Assembly (NCBI GenBank): GCA_039602395.1
Contig: JBCNJP010000025.1
Coordinates: 53,232,555 to 53,296,554, forward strand
Length of the DNA: 64,000 bases
Origin: Deinandra increscens subsp. villosa
Taxonomy: Eukaryota; Streptophyta; Magnoliopsida; Asterales; Asteraceae
Direction: 5' to 3'
Shown: positions 34,125 to 46,605 of the stretch, piece after piece
How the letters are laid out: every line of letters begins with the position of its first letter
How positions within the stretch are numbered: the stretch's first letter is position 1
The notes under the pieces: generated by a model
What the model saw: only the letters and a program-made list of their open reading frames with translations
What the model was told of the DNA's origin: nothing
Databases searched by the model: none
Translations under genes and position numbers: made by a program

Positions 34125-35803
34125 CGTGTAGTGTATCTATGCTAACTAAACTCCAGTCTTCAATCTTTAGCATTGCTGCATCCGATCTTCAACTTGAAAT
34201 TTCTTGTCAGCAATAGAGCTTACATGGCTGGATCAGAATTTGAAATTTTTTTGAACTTCAAGATCCACTTGTGAAAGATACTTCAAACTCCTCCTTTCAC
34301 CATGCTTGAGTCTTATCACATAGCACCTGCAATTTCAGAAGACAGAAACACGACTTTCTTTTTCTTTTTATAGATAATTAATTTGATCTTGACGTAAAAC
34401 TTCTCTTCGAGAATCCAAGATATAGTTTTGAAATTTGATTTATTATCGTATATTGATCGGTCAAAAATCAAATAAGAAACAAAATGTTTTTGGCTTTTTG
34501 AAACTTTAAATCAAAACAAACTGAGAATCTTTTTGATTTTTCTAAGTTTATGCTAAAACACACCTAAAATCTTTTTGAATTTTATCATACATGATGATAT
34601 AAATGCTATACTAAATCAGACACTAGTTATGTCTTTTGCGAAAAAGATCACAACTTGGAATCATATTAAACATAAATGTTGAACTACACTTCAATTTCAA
34701 TTGCTTCAACACACAAGTCAAGTCGATTGCTGGTATAATTTGTCCATCTTAAACTCAGGCAGAAATCATACTCATAACCTCTGGATATGTTATTGTATTG
34801 ATTAGATTGCTTTGACCAGTGTACCCCACACTATCAGACATACTCAGATATGATTTTCTTATCACACATTGTGATTTCACTTGTGGTTTAGCATATAGTG
34901 ATTGTATTTATGATATAGTCAACTGTGTTCCATGCAAAAAGAAATAAGAACGTTAAATCGTCTACCTTAAGGTCGATCTTTCGATACACAGATAAGGCCT
35001 CGGATTTAACAAAATAAGAAAATAAAAAAAAGTTGAAATTGTATAATTCAACAACAATTAGGTCGGTCTTGTGGACACGCAGAGAAAGTCCGATGAATTA
35101 TACGAAACACCAAAGAAAATAAAGCAGAACCTTAAATGAATAACTATCAGGTCGATCTTGTAGATACGCAGAGATAGTCTGATCATTTAAAAAAATAAAG
35201 AAAATCAAACAAGTTTAAATCTTTGCAAAATAAACACATGTATACACAAGGACTTCTCATTTTTATTTTTGACATATCTTTTCAATATCTTGAGATACGC
35301 TTCAAGATGTTGTCCACTTGGTCAAGCATTAGTATGTAATGTATATCACATTTGAATACTTTCTAATTTATTGCCGAGCCCGCCAAGCACATCGAACAAT
35401 GATCTTATGGCTTTTTTCATCTAGTTTATCCATGAGTCAGATACATAAGTCAAGGTACCATCATTTCCCAATTATGTCCGATACAGTTTCTTATTTTTCA
35501 ATGTTTTTGTATTTTTTTTTTGTTTTTCTCCCCCTTAAAATGAAAAATCTATTTTTGGATTTTTCATTTTAACAAAAACACAAAGACACTATTTTTGGTT
35601 TTTTAATTTTCTCCCCCCTAAACGACATACGAAATGTAGAAGAAAGAAAATTGGCCAATCGATTCTGATACCTTTCAGTTTAAACTTTCAGTTTTGAAAT
35701 ATGAAGCATTGAATTTAAATTACGCAGGAGACTCCATTATTAGTAACTGTTTGAAGCTGGATCTTCACAATCACCAACAGGTCTTCTTGAAGAAACCTGC
35801 ACA
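34125..35803 (-). other. E2 3' noncoding region
   Basis: No gene is present. The region parallels 1698-3253 of E1 and 62518-63950 of E5. It holds the stem-loop array at 34952-35190 and two minus-strand GGGGGAGA-like tracts (complements near 35529 and 35611). Confidence 0.7.
34952..35190 (-). ncRNA. Triple stem-loop array, copy 2 (E2)
   Basis: On the minus strand S1 pairs 35183-35190 with 35132-35139 (TTAAATGA with TCATTTAA), S2 pairs 35094-35103 with 35041-35050 (GTATAATTCA with TGAATTATAC) and S3 pairs 35003-35010 with 34952-34959. All three stems are perfect. Compared with copy 1, a C-G pair in S1 is a T-A pair here, so both strands of the stem changed together. Apical parts read ATC-TACAA-GAT, GTC-CACAA-GAC and ATC-GAAA-GAT. 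Confidence 0.62.
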
Positions 35804-38800
35804 CTAGACAAAACAATTAGTTTTTAAATGACCCGAAGCACACAACTTCTGGTCGGCCAGTGTCTTCAGTAAAATCATTAGTAGCCTTGAAGACCAACTT
35901 AGGTCGCCACTGCATTTTAGCTTTTTCAGTGTGAACTGAGTAATCATTAGGTGATGAACCACCAACACTTGAATCATATTTGAAAAATTGTTTCTTTTGA
36001 GATTTAAATTGTGAAGGTGTTGACTCAGTAAAAACTCTGCCAGATACATCAATGAAAGTGGCATATTTATCAGAAAAAGATTTTTTGCAGTTTCAGGACA
36101 ATTTTTTGCCATGTGGCCTTTTCAGCGACATTGATAGCACAAGTGATATGATCGCTTTGGTTTCTTTTTTTCCTGAAATGCATGACATACAGGATAAGAA
36201 TCAAAATTATCATAAAAATCATCAAATGCTTGAAATCGGTTAGCATGCATCCATTTTGAAGTCGGACTTTGAGGAGTAGTGTTTGAACCAGATGAAGAAG
36301 AATCTTTGAATTTTTGACCAGCTCTGGAAGAACTTTCAGAACAATTATTCTTCTGTTGTTTACTTCCATATCCTTTCTCCATTGTAGATAGAAGAACCTG
36401 AGCCAAATGATAAATTTGATCAAGATTGGTATCCTTCTTCTCTTTTTCTTTGGCATATTTTTCTTGTCTTTCTTTGCAAAAGTCTGACTATTACTACCCA
36501 AACCTGAACGTTTATAACCTGGTAGCTTTGATAATTCCACTTGAGCACCAGAAGATCTAACTTTAGTAGCTTGAGTAAATAAAGCTTTAATACCCTTTAA
36601 ATTGTTCGCTTTTACCAACTCAGCAGCCACTTTGTCTTCAGACACCTTCTCTTCATCTTTCTCACTTTCCATTGCTTGTCAGGTGACTTTGATTTCTTCT
36701 TGTCAGGTCTCTCAGTAGCAAATTCAGAATAATCTTGCTTTGCATCAGAAGTGTGAACATCAGCAAGAGGATCAGTTTGAATAACCGGATGCGGAATATA
36801 ATTATGCTCTTCTCCTCTAAAAACTTTCTTGAAATTTTCATGTTTACACAAATAACTCATAAATGAATGCGAGTTCTTCAAATTATTCAATTGTTGATTG
36901 AGATCTAGAATTTCAGCATTCAAATCTGATATCTTCTTCTGTGCTTCACCCAATGCCTTTTCTGAATCAATTAATTGCTCTGAAACTCTGTTTGACAATG
37001 ATTTTTCTCTTCTCATATTATCATGTGCATCATACATTTCTTGTGTAATTTTATCCACCCTCTCTGTATAAATCTCAATATTCATTGTCAACAACTTATT
37101 TTCTTTTGTTAAGATTGTGACTTTATCTTGTAATCCAGGATGTGCCACTTGATGTTGCTTATCCAAAGCAGTAACTTCATCATAAGCTTCCTGAATTTCA
37201 GGATAAGACTTATGAAGCAAATCCAACTTTGCTTTTGATTTGTTAAACAAATCGTCAAAATCTTCTGTTACTTCCTTTGCTTTTTTCTCCCATTTTTCAG
37301 CATTCTTTATTAAATCTTCTTTATTAGCGAACAATGTAGAAATCTGCGTAACCAACTCTGCATTATCATTTTGCAGTTTCAAAATTTGTTCATTATTTTC
37401 AACACACATTCCTTCAAATCTTTTCTGAAACTCTTCAAACTCTTCCATCAACACATTTTTTTCTTTGATAAAATTCTCTTTAGTCTTAACAAACTCATCA
37501 GAATTGTCACATTTTTTCTTGTAAATTTTCAACTCTTCTTCCTTGTGTTTGTTTTCAACAATCAAAACTTCATTTTCTTTAACTAATTCCTGAATCTTTC
37601 TTTCCTTTTGTGAACAGAATCACAAGTAGACTCATAACCAATTACTTTAGACTCAGAATCACTTGATGTAACCTGCACATTTGTCACCAACGCGATATGT
37701 GAATCACCAGTGAAACTAGGTTTAGACATAGTCTCCATTCTAGCATCATTTGATTGAGAGTGACCGACAAAAGCAGCTAAATCTGGAAATTCTTCCACAA
37801 AGTGTTTATCCCAATCAAAACCTTCTTGAGATTGAGATATCATAACTTTTGCTTCTGTATTGTGAACATGCTTATCCGAATTAGACTTTTCAGATGATAA
37901 TTGATTGCATTCACGAGCAAAATGTCCTATCTTGGAACATTTGTAACATTTAACCTTTGATTTATCCAAACCAAGTTTCCCTCTTGGAACAAAAGACATA
38001 TTCCCATGTTTCTTCATGAATCTTCTTCCTCTTTGAACCATCATGACAAAATGCCAGTTCAAATCTAATTCATCCAGCTTATCATCATCCAAATATGCTA
38101 AGTCACCTCCAAACAAATCAACTTCACCAATTTTACTAAATATTGATCCACAAGAAGATGATATGAAAGCAGATATCAATGCATCTAACTCTTCAGTTGT
38201 TTGAGCAGGAATATAATTGTTTGTTGATTTATCAGGAGTGGTAAAACTACAACCTGAAGAGTACCCAAAATTTTCATACTTCCCAGCAAGTAAAGCTGTT
38301 GGAGCAGGATTAAAACTTGAACTAGGATTTGACTTAGCTTTAGCATTCACGGTAGCATAATTTTCACCAAAATACAATTCAGGATTCTGAATGGAAGGAT
38401 GTGCTGACTTTTTCACAATCATTTCATTCGCACGAGCTTGTAATTTGCTTGCCAATTGATTGGATGTCCAACTTGAATAATTTGGATCATGTGTTAACAT
38501 CATAACATAATTTTCCCATTTGTTAGGTAAAGCTTCCAGAAATTTCTCTTTCAATTCATCATTCTCTTTTGTAACTTCCACAACTTCAAGTTCGTTTATT
38601 AAATGTGAAAATATTGCAATCAAGTATGACATAGCATCCCTCAATGCCCAAAGTTATCAAATTCTTTCTTTAAAACTTTGTTTCGAGTCTTTTTATATTG
38701 CTCATTACCCTCACACCTTTCTGCAATAGCATCCCACAATTCCTTAGAAGTTGTATAATTCTTACACTGATGCATCAAATCTTTAGTAATGACGTTGTTA

Positions 38801-38811
38801 GAAAACTATAT
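35804..38811 (-). pseudogene. E2 gag, two zinc knuckles, frameshifted
   Basis: The upstream piece reads KDLMHQCKNYTTSKELWDAI (about 38700-38790), the conserved copia Gag core. The 353-residue frame 38644-37583 continues the Gag domain (LEALPNKWENYVMML) and has an intact zinc knuckle CYKCSKIGHFAREC at residues 233-246. After a frameshift near 37610 comes a 317-residue coiled coil (37565-36612), rich in Lys/Glu and with DLFNKSKAKLDLL. The C-terminal part (36672-35804) carries a second knuckle CYQCR-stop-KGHMAKNC near 36085-36130: a TGA interrupts it. No protease follows. Confidence 0.85.
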
Positions 38812-38816
38812 TTAAA

Positions 38817-39146
38817 TGTGTGAGCGTCGGATCGTCTACTCGATCGTATCGAAATCAATGTAAAACATGGATTCAAAGAGTAAATACAAAGGACTTGTAT
38901 TAACCACAGAGAAAAACCACAGAGTACACACACTTAAGATCTTACCAGAAGTCCTAAATTCTACACAAGACAAGCTATTTATAGCTGAACTTCAAAGTGC
39001 AAAACTACGATCTGCCGAAGCTCTAGTTCGGACATATTCGTATGAGTGCGAACTGGAAGTTCGCCTACAGTTCGGACAACAACACACTTGTATCTCTTGT
39101 CTCGTATTTGATATTTTACATGACGACCTAGAATTATGCATCAACA
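38817..39146 (-). repeat. E3 3' LTR
   Basis: 330 bp, with minus-strand start TGTTGATGCATAATT (39146) and end GACGCTCACACA (38817). TATAAATA lies at 38976-38983 on the minus strand, and paired TTCGG/CCGAA motifs at about 39010-39075. The matching 5' LTR end is at 45541 onward. The inner edge at 38817 is uncertain by a few bases because TTTAAA precedes both copies. Confidence 0.8.
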
Positions 39147-39160
39147 AACTCCCCCTCGAC
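39147..39160 (-). other. E3 polypurine tract
   Basis: The minus strand reads GTCGAGGGGGAGTT immediately before the LTR start TGTTGATGC. Confidence 0.8.
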
Positions 39161-40246
39161 ATGTTCAGTATCAACTTTCACATTAACTTGTATCTTCAAT
39201 CAAACTCTCCCTTAACTTGATGATGAGTCTGATCTCAAATACTTGACAATGCAGCACATGTAAACTCTTTATTAATAGCTTCAAAAGAGTTGAACTTGTA
39301 ATGATATTTTCCCACATAGAAACCTGCCAACATAAATAATCTTGGCGCAAAACGTCTCTTCGAGACTCCAAGATATTTTGATTTTGAAATTATTTTGTAT
39401 TCCGTGTTGATCAATCGAAAAGAAATTAGAAACAAAATCTTTTTGATTTTTCTTAATTTATATCAAAACACACCTAAATTCTTTTTGGTATTTTCTGATA
39501 TGAAAAGTAAATACAATACAGAATCAGACACTATTTTTGTCTTTTGTGAGAAAGATCACGACTTGGGATCATATTGGACATAACATGCTGAACTACACTT
39601 CAATTTCGATTATTCTAGCACATAAGCATTGCCAATTGCAGTTATAATTTGTCCAATTTTAAACTCAGGCGGAATCATACTCATAACATTTGGATATGTT
39701 AAGGTATTGATTAGATTTGCTTTAACCAGTGTACCCCACACTATCAGACATACTCAGATATGTTTTTCTTATCACATTTTGTGATTTCACTTGTGATTTA
39801 TCACATAATGATTGTATTCATGATATAGTCAACTGTGTTCCGTGCAAAAAGAAATCAGAACGTTGAATCGTCTACCTTAAGGTCGATTTTTCGATACGCA
39901 GATAAGGCCTCGAATTTAACAAAATAAGAAAATAAAACAAGTTAAAATTGTATAACCCAACAACAATCAGGTCGGTACTACCGTACACGCAGAGAAAGTC
40001 CGATGAGTTATACGAAACACCAAGAAAATAAAGCAAAACCTCAAATGAATGAACAACAATCAAGTCGATCTTTCGATACGCAAAGAAAGTCCGATCGTTT
40101 GAGAAAATAAAGAAAATCAAACAATTTTAAATCTTTACAAAATGAACACATGTATACACAGTTACTTCTCATTTTTCTTTTCACATATTTTTTTCTTAAT
40201 ATATCATGAGATATGAATCAAGATGTTGTCCACTAGGTCAAGCATC
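39161..40246 (-). other. E3 3' noncoding region, distal part
   Basis: No gene. It corresponds to the E1 and E2 3' regions and contains the stem-loop array at 39862-40103. It ends at the GCATC target copy (40242-40246) of solo LTR S1. Confidence 0.7.
39862..40103 (-). ncRNA. Triple stem-loop array, copy 3 (E3)
   Basis: On the minus strand S1 pairs 40095-40103 with 40040-40048 (CTCAAACGA with TCATTTGAG, one mismatch), S2 pairs 40004-40013 with 39950-39959 (GTATAACTCA with TGGGTTATAC, one wobble) and S3 pairs 39913-39920 with 39862-39869 (one mismatch, one wobble). The outermost S1 pair is C-G here but G-C in copies 1, 4 and 5, a full swap. The S2 apical stem is a perfect GTAC-GGTA-GTAC. Confidence 0.6.
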
Positions 40247-41170
40247 TGTCAGGACCGATTTGAGCCTTTACTCATCCAATACACAGATTCAAGTGAGGAA
40301 ATCATGAATCCATGATCAAATCATTGTGTTTGCTTGTTGAAATCCTTAGATTTCGCCTCTGAAACTCAAGAACTTGAGGGTTTTTACACACAAGTGCTCT
40401 CTATCTTCAAACAGCCGTCCAGAGTCTTATTTAGGGTTATTCTAGTGTGGCTATTTATACTAGAGAGAGCACAGGTCGTGATTGCACTAAAATCAAGAGA
40501 ATGTTATTGAAGTTAGTGAAATTTATGATATCAGACTGACGAGATCGCCAAGAACAACACTGAAGTTGCCAAGAGCAATATGAAGTCGCCAAGGCTTGGT
40601 TGGTGACCTCGCCAAGCTTTGGTGAGGTCGCCAACCTTGGTGAGGTCGCCAAGGGATGGCGAGGTCGCCAAGCTCAGATCGCCAAGCATTGTCCAAGTCG
40701 CCAAGAACAAATCACCAAGTTTGGTGAGGTCGCCAAGCTTGGCGAGGTCGCCAAGGGCAATGCCCAAATCGCCAAGAGTTAATCCCAAGTCGCCAAGAAA
40801 GTTCAGAAATCACTAAGTACGCTCCGGAAATGTCAATTATCATTATTGAATCATTAAGGGTTGTTATTACAAAGACACATTCAATTATTAACATTTGGCA
40901 AGCAAGTTATCATGAAATGACCCAGAACTTGGAATCAGACATTCATACTGCACATGAAATGTACAAGGGCAATTTCTCCAATATCAATAATCAACCACAA
41001 GTTAAGACATTAAACATGACATACATAACATCAAATACTTGAGTGATTAATATAAATATTTAAGATAATTGTCCAAGTACAAGATACAAGCAAAGTGAGA
41101 GATATACAAGTGAGCACAAAAGCAAAGGATGTTGTGTTTGAGTTGCCACCAACCTTATAAAGTTCTTACA
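40247..41170 (-). mobile_element. S1, solo LTR of the E6 family
   Basis: A 924-bp LTR alone: minus-strand start TGTAAGAACTTTATAAGG (41170) and end GGTCCTGACA (40247). It is flanked by perfect GCATC duplications (40242-40246 and 41171-41175). It matches the E6 5' LTR, which is split across 45588-45606 and 50502-51428. TATAAATA lies at 40452-40459 on the minus strand. Upstream of it, 40540-40800, are about 14 copies of a 17-18 bp unit built on GGTCGCCAAG. A solo LTR arises when the two LTRs of an element recombine. Confidence 0.92.
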
Positions 41171-41675
41171 GCATCAGATTTAATGAATATCACATTTGAA
41201 TACTTTCTGATTTGCCGAGCATACCTTACACGTCGATCAATGGTATTATGGATTTTTTTACTTACTTTATCCATGAGTAAGAACGATGTCAGCCAATGTA
41301 CCATCATTTCCCAATCATGTCGGATACAATTTCTCATTATTCAATGTTTTTGACTTTTTTGCATTTTTCAATGTTTTTGTCTTTTCAAATTTCTCCCCCT
41401 AAAAATGACATACTCTATTTTTTAGATTTTCATTTTTAACATTTGAAAAACAACACAGTATGTTTGTGTTTTCAAAAAGAAACTCCCCCTCAAAATGAGA
41501 CGGAGTGAAAAACAAACCAGAAATTTATCAACCAACACGAATACTAGTAGTTTAGCATTTTGAAAACAAAATTGATTTGGAAATTCATGTTAAGTTATCA
41601 TAGATATTTCACAATCAGCAATTTTCCAATCACCGAAAGTTCTTCCTGAAATACCTGCTGACACCAAATAAAACA
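41171..41675 (-). other. E3 3' noncoding region, proximal part
   Basis: No gene. On the minus strand the end of gag passes through GCAGGTATTTCAGGAAG (about 41625-41641), the gag/pol junction phrase shared by the whole family, and then into noncoding DNA with GGGGGAG-type tracts (complements at 41392-41398 and 41485-41491). Confidence 0.65.
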
Positions 41676-44600
41676 TTAGTCGCTCTGGGATCGACCCATT
41701 AGGGTCGGGTTGCCCGGTGTCTTCCACATAGTCATCGTTGGCTTTGGAAAAAACTTTGGTTTCCATATCTTTAAAGATTTTGATTGTTGATCAGAACCAG
41801 AATCAGAATCAGAATCAATCGGCGTACTTGGTTTGAACAAAGACGACTTACGAGTGGATTTGACGTTTGGAGACCACGACTCATAAAAAATTTGACCTTT
41901 GTTATCCATATATTTAGAAGTGTTGTGGATATATGTAGTCGTCGGACAATCAGCAGAAAGATGGCCAGGCTGGCGACATGCATAACAAAGTCTCTCTCGA
42001 AATTTTAGAACATTTAAAAAATTCTTTAAATTTTGAGAACCAGAAGAATGATCAGAATCAAAATTGTCAAAGAAACTATCATAAGAATCATACCTCGGAG
42101 ATGGACTGCGTGAAGTTATCTTTGATTCAGATGAAGAACCTCCAGAAGAATAAAACATTTGATTTGTATGAGGAGGTGATTTCTTTTGAGTTTTAATTTT
42201 CAACACTTTCTCCTTCTTCTTTGACTGCTGAGCTTGTACATGAACATCTTTAGTCTTAAATCCCAAAACTTTGTGCTTAAAACCCGAAGTCTTTGAAGAT
42301 TCAGATTGAGAACCAGAAGCATCTCTCCCTTTGGCTTGTCTAGTAAATTGAGCTTTAATTTCCTTCAACTTGTTCTCTTGCACCAAAGATTTAGCAGCTT
42401 CCTCTTTAGATGAAGAACTTGAACATTTCTCAGCTTTTCCAAAATTATTTTCATCTTTCAGAGATGATGAACTTCAATAATGATTGGAGCTTTAACAAAG
42501 GTAACCTTCTTCTTAGACTTATTTTTCTTCTTCTTAGCTGGTATCGCAAAATTGGAATAATTAAGCATTTCAGCTTTTGGATCAAGAGGAGCAGATGTAA
42601 ATTCAAATAAATCCACCGGTTGAGGAACCATGTGAATATCAATTTCTTTAGAACTATCCTCACTCCGATCTTGCTTATACAAGAAATTCAACAACGTTGG
42701 TGATAACTTGCAACTCTTGACTTGTCTTTGTAATTCCAAAATCTCCAGCTTCAATTCAGAAACTTTCTATTGAGCAGCAAACACCTCTTTTTGTGACTTA
42801 ATGAATTTTTCATTGAGGTCATTATACTTATAAGTTTGCAAATTTTTTATTTCACATTCAGCTAAGACTTCTTCTGTAACTTTCTCCCACTTTTTTTTTC
42901 TTTAAATATTTCCACATCCTTTGTTAAAACTTCATTTTTATCTTAAAGAAGAACTTTTTCATCTTGAAGCATAGACACTTTTGTTTGAAGTTTCTCAATT
43001 GTAGCAGCAGATTCAACAACAAGTGCATTAGCTTTTTCATAGTTTTGTTGAACGGGATAACTTTTCTCAAATAGATTTTTAAAGTCTTGTGCTATTCTGA
43101 TGCTTCAGCTTTGGCCTTTTCACATTCTTCAGCCAACATACTCTTTTCTTTCAACACATCTTCATGAACATGAACCAATTCATAATATTTATTCTGAAAT
43201 TTTTCCAATTCTTTCTTTAGAACCACAATCTCTTCAGTTGATAATTCAGAACCTCTTTCCAGACTTGCATTCTTGTTGCGTAACTTCACACATTCAAGAC
43301 ATTTAGATTCTTAGACCTTTGAGTTATCAGTTACCATTGCCAAAACCTCTTTGACCAATGATATGCTTGAATTAGAATCAGAATCAGTGAGAAGACTATC
43401 ATCATCATGACGAGCTGTCAAAGCAACAGTAATAGGAGCATGTGACATATTTGCTGCAGAATCTGCATTCCCGACAAATTCATCTGGATGCCAAAATATT
43501 TCTTGCAAGTTGTTATCAACAGAATTAGATGCTTTTAGAACTTTTTGATCCGTATTTGAGGACGTAATCACCAAATGAGCATGTTGACCAGTCTTCAATT
43601 TATTTTCAGTGGACATTGGGCATTCTCGGGCAAAATGTCCATACCCCGAACATTTGAAACACTTAACTTTAGATTTGTCTAATCCAATCTTTCCATCTTG
43701 ATTTAATCTTTTCTTCCCTGTTCTTCTAAAAAATTTCTTCGTTCTTTGAACCAACATAGCATACTGCCAATTCAAATCCATTTCTTTCAAATGATCATAA
43801 CCGATCTGATCATAATCTTCATTTGTCAATTCTGCGTTACTTACTGAACAAGTAACGAATCCAAAATATGAAGATACTAATGCAGACATTAAAGCCATAT
43901 AATCATTGATTGTTTGAGCAGATAAATCATTTTGAGTTTAAGAACTAGGAATTGAAACAGTACAACCACCAGAATAACTAGAATTGTTTGATTTACCTGC
44001 AATGAATGCTGTAGGAGGTGCGGAAATAAGAATAATAGACTTCACAGCATTCATGGTTGAATCATTTTCACCATGATACACAGTAGGATTTTGGATTTGA
44101 GTAGGAAGTGACTTATTCACCGTTAACTCCATATCCCTTGCTTGTATTCTTTGGATCAGATCATTGAAAGACAAACCCGAATACTCCTTATCATGAGTAA
44201 TCATCATCACATAATTTTCCCATTTCTCGGGTAAAGCCTCCAAAATCTTTTCTTTTAAATCAGCATCTTCCCTTGTAAGACTCACCAAACTCATCTCACT
44301 AATCAAATGTGCAAATCTTGCAATAAAAATTTAAAATCAATTCATTTTTATATTGTTTGAAACTATCAAATTCCTTTTTCAAAACCTTTTGACGACTTTT
44401 CTTATATTGGTCATTTCCCTCACATCTCTGCTGCAACATATCCCATAAACTTTTCGATGTATAGTTAACCGGAAATTGATGTAGCAATTCGTTAGGCAAT
44501 GCCATTATCAAAGTACCATATGCCTTCTTCTCAGCTTGATACACTTTCTTTTGTTCCGAAGTGAATTTTCTTTGAAGAATCAGCTCTCCAGAAGCATCCT

Positions 44601-44818
44601 TAGGATAGATATATTGTTCAGTGAAAGCCAACCACATATCAACATCGTTCGTATCAACATACGCTTCAAACCGTTTAACCCAACTATAATAATCTTCTAA
44701 TTTAAACAATTTGGGAACTTTCTCACTTGTTCCAATTTCATTATCATAAATTCATCATTGTTTGCATTGTAGCTTGCATCAGATTCTGAATTGCGGCAAA
44801 CGCTTGAAAATCACTCAT
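41676..44818 (-). pseudogene. E3 gag, two intact zinc knuckles, frameshifted
   Basis: The ATG at 44818 opens MSDFQAFAAIQ, the same start as E5 gag. After a stop near 44747 the Gag core continues (44709-44299: LEDYYSWVKRFEAYVDTNDVD, LWDMLQQRCEGNDQYKKSR), then 44306-43938 (LEALPEKWENYVMMITHD). The 195-residue piece 43898-43311 has the first knuckle CFKCSGYGHFAREC (residues 80-93). A coiled coil lies in 43289-42458 in pieces. The last piece, 42386-41676, has the second knuckle CYACRQPGHLSADC (residues 134-147) and a Ser-rich tail. Both knuckles keep all zinc ligands, although the frame is broken several times. Confidence 0.87.
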
Positions 44819-45528
44819 TTTGTTCGAAAACTTGTATACCAAAACTTCAAACCAAAAATGAAAGTCTGAGAAGTGGATTTTGGGTATCGAAACGGAGGGT
44901 ACTGGCCATTAGGCAAGTAAATGTGTAGATATCTCCGAGACGGTCGTTTTGGCTGGTATTAGCTCCCGTAACTCTATACGGTTATCAAGTTACGTCAGTT
45001 TTAGTAAACCACCCAAATATCTTGATTTCTGTTTACCCGAACCTGAACCGAACTCGGATTTGATTATTCGAACTAAGCCGAACCTTGACTTCGGATGGAC
45101 GAACTGAATCCGAACCTGAAGTAGCCGAACCTAATCCGAACAAAACACATTAGCCGAACTGAAGCCGAACCTAAGATGAACTTTCAACCGAACATAACCG
45201 AACTATCACTTCATTTGAAAATCGTTCGAACTGGATCCGAACTACAAGTTCGGAGCGGTTATTTTCTTGAAAATTCAGATCTCACCCGAACCTCAGACGA
45301 ACTAGAACACTCTCAACTTAATATTTGCGATTTTCAATGTTTTCAAACGAGATTTTCAACAGTAACTCAGATAAACTCAATAGGAATGTTTTAGGAGAAG
45401 AATTTTCATAGAAAGCACACTCGAGATAATCAAATGAACACAAAAATGAATAATTTTTTCAAAAACCCCAAGTTTTTACTCAAAACTTAAAAAAACACTG
45501 ATTACCAGACCAGTAGATTGAACCGAAT
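44819..45528 (-). other. E3 leader with CCGAAC-type array
   Basis: Untranslated leader between priming site and gag. At about 45030-45310 CCGAAC or its variants recur roughly every 10-20 bp (read as GTTCGG on the minus strand). The E4 leader has the same type of array at 46155-46410, and the E3 and E4 LTRs hold a few copies of the motif. Confidence 0.65.
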
Positions 45529-45540
45529 GCTCTGATACCA
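45529..45540 (-). other. E3 primer binding site (tRNA-iMet)
   Basis: The minus strand reads TGGTATCAGAGC, followed upstream by the E3 5' LTR end. It is complementary to initiator methionine tRNA and fixes the direction of E3. Confidence 0.88.
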
Positions 45541-45587
45541 TTTTAAATGCGTGAGCGTCGGATCGTCTACTCGGTCGTATCGAAATC
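45541..45587 (-). repeat. E3 5' LTR remnant
   Basis: About 47 bp of the 3' end of the LTR, matching 38811-38857 of the 3' LTR. The rest was displaced by E6 and should reappear beyond the window. The last five bases, AAATC, would be the left target copy of E6. Confidence 0.8.
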
Positions 45588-45606
45588 TGTAAGATCTTTA
45601 TAGAGT

Positions 45607-45940
45607 TGTTGATACCTAAGTTGTGTGTCAAGTGAAGTATTTGAACGAGAGTATGTGAAGATCAAGACATGTTCATGCTGCCAGCCGAACCTGGAGTTCG
45701 GCAGGGGTAGGCCAGCCTAGTATAAATAGGAAGTTTGTCTTGGTTTTTGAAAAAGAGAGAGACTGGGGGAGAGAGACTAGATCTTAACTATCTGTTTTTG
45801 AGAGTGTTTCTCTAGAGAGCTTCACTGAGAGTTTGTAATTGAGTCTTTATTGATTTCAATAAAACAAACTATTATTTACGTCTCGTGTGCACTCTACGAT
45901 CAAGCAAACCTCTAGTAAGATTCGTTTTACGGTTTTTTTA
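45607..45940 (+). repeat. E4 5' LTR
   Basis: 334 bp, TGTTGATACC to GGTTTTTTTA. The 3' LTR ends TTTTTTCA, so the terminal CA seems to have mutated here. TATAAATA lies at 45721-45728. The U3 motif AACCTGGAGTTCGGCAG occurs once, while the 3' LTR has several additional copies. Confidence 0.88.
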
Positions 45941-45942
45941 AT

Positions 45943-45954
45943 TGGTATCAGAGC
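45943..45954 (+). other. E4 primer binding site (tRNA-iMet)
   Basis: TGGTATCAGAGC, two bases after the LTR end, complementary to initiator methionine tRNA. Confidence 0.9.
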
Positions 45955-46605
45955 AAATCCAGGTTGCTCTATTGCGTTTGTTTTGATTGTGATCGTTTTC
46001 TTGACAAAACCGAGTGTTTTTTATTCAAAAACGAGTCAATCTTTGAGCTTTTCGAGTGCAATTCATTCTTGAAACCTTCCTATTGCTAAAGTCACGTTGA
46101 CTACTGAAAATTTCGTTCAAATTCTCTCAAAATCATGAAAATGGTGTTAAAAGTCTTTAGGTTTGTCTGAGGTTCGGAGTAACTGAAAAATAACCGCTCC
46201 GAACTCCTAGTTCGGAGATAGTTCGGATAGAGTTCGGAGGGAGTTCGGAAGCAGTTCGGACCACGTTCGGAACAAGTTCGGTAAAGATTCTGTTTGTTCA
46301 TCTGAAGGTTAGGTTTGGCGAGAGTTCAGCTACTTATTGTTCGGCTAAGGTTCGGAAGGAGTTCGAACAAGCTTTTCAAGTTCGGATCAAGTTCGGACAA
46401 AGTTGGGATTTTTGGGTTGTTTTACGAAAACTGACGTAACTTGAGAACTGTTAAGAGTTACGGAACCCAATACCAGCCAAAACGACCGTCTCGAGGAGAT
46501 CTATAGCCTGACGGCCAGTTTCCTCCATTTTGGTACCCAAAATCCGCTTGGAAGATCTTCATTTTCAAGTTTGAAGTTTTGATATCGAATTTTACAATTT
46601 TCAAA
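45955..46605 (+). other. E4 leader with TTCGG array
   Basis: Untranslated leader. From about 46155 to 46410 AGTTCGGA-like motifs recur every 9-15 bp, about fifteen times. The leader then reads CTGACGTAACTTGAGAACTG and CGACCGTCTCGAGGAG before the gag ATG, and similar phrases are found in the E3 and E5 leaders. Confidence 0.65.

Larger units (their letters stand above)
33745..38816 (-). mobile_element. E2, gag-only copia-type element, 3' part
   Basis: Same family and layout as E1, inserted into G2. On the minus strand: gag (38811 to about 35780), 3' noncoding region with stem-loops, polypurine tract (34112-34124) and 3' LTR. The gag N-terminus and 5' LTR are missing because E3 enters at 38817; they should lie beyond the right edge of the window. 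No pol genes are present between gag and the 3' noncoding region. Confidence 0.88.
38817..45587 (-). mobile_element. E3, gag-only copia-type element, nearly complete
   Basis: Minus strand: 5' LTR remnant (45541-45587), priming site (45540-45529), leader with CCGAAC repeats, gag (from 44818), 3' noncoding region with stem-loops, polypurine tract and 3' LTR (38817-39146). It is inserted in E2 gag. A solo LTR (S1, 40247-41170) sits in its 3' region, and E6 enters its 5' LTR at 45588 at the point CGAAATC, which is uninterrupted in the 3' LTR. No pol. Confidence 0.88.

Noticed and set aside
40600..40816. Repetitive open frames such as GEVAKLGEVAK
   Set aside because: They are translations of the GGTCGCCAAG array in the S1 LTR.
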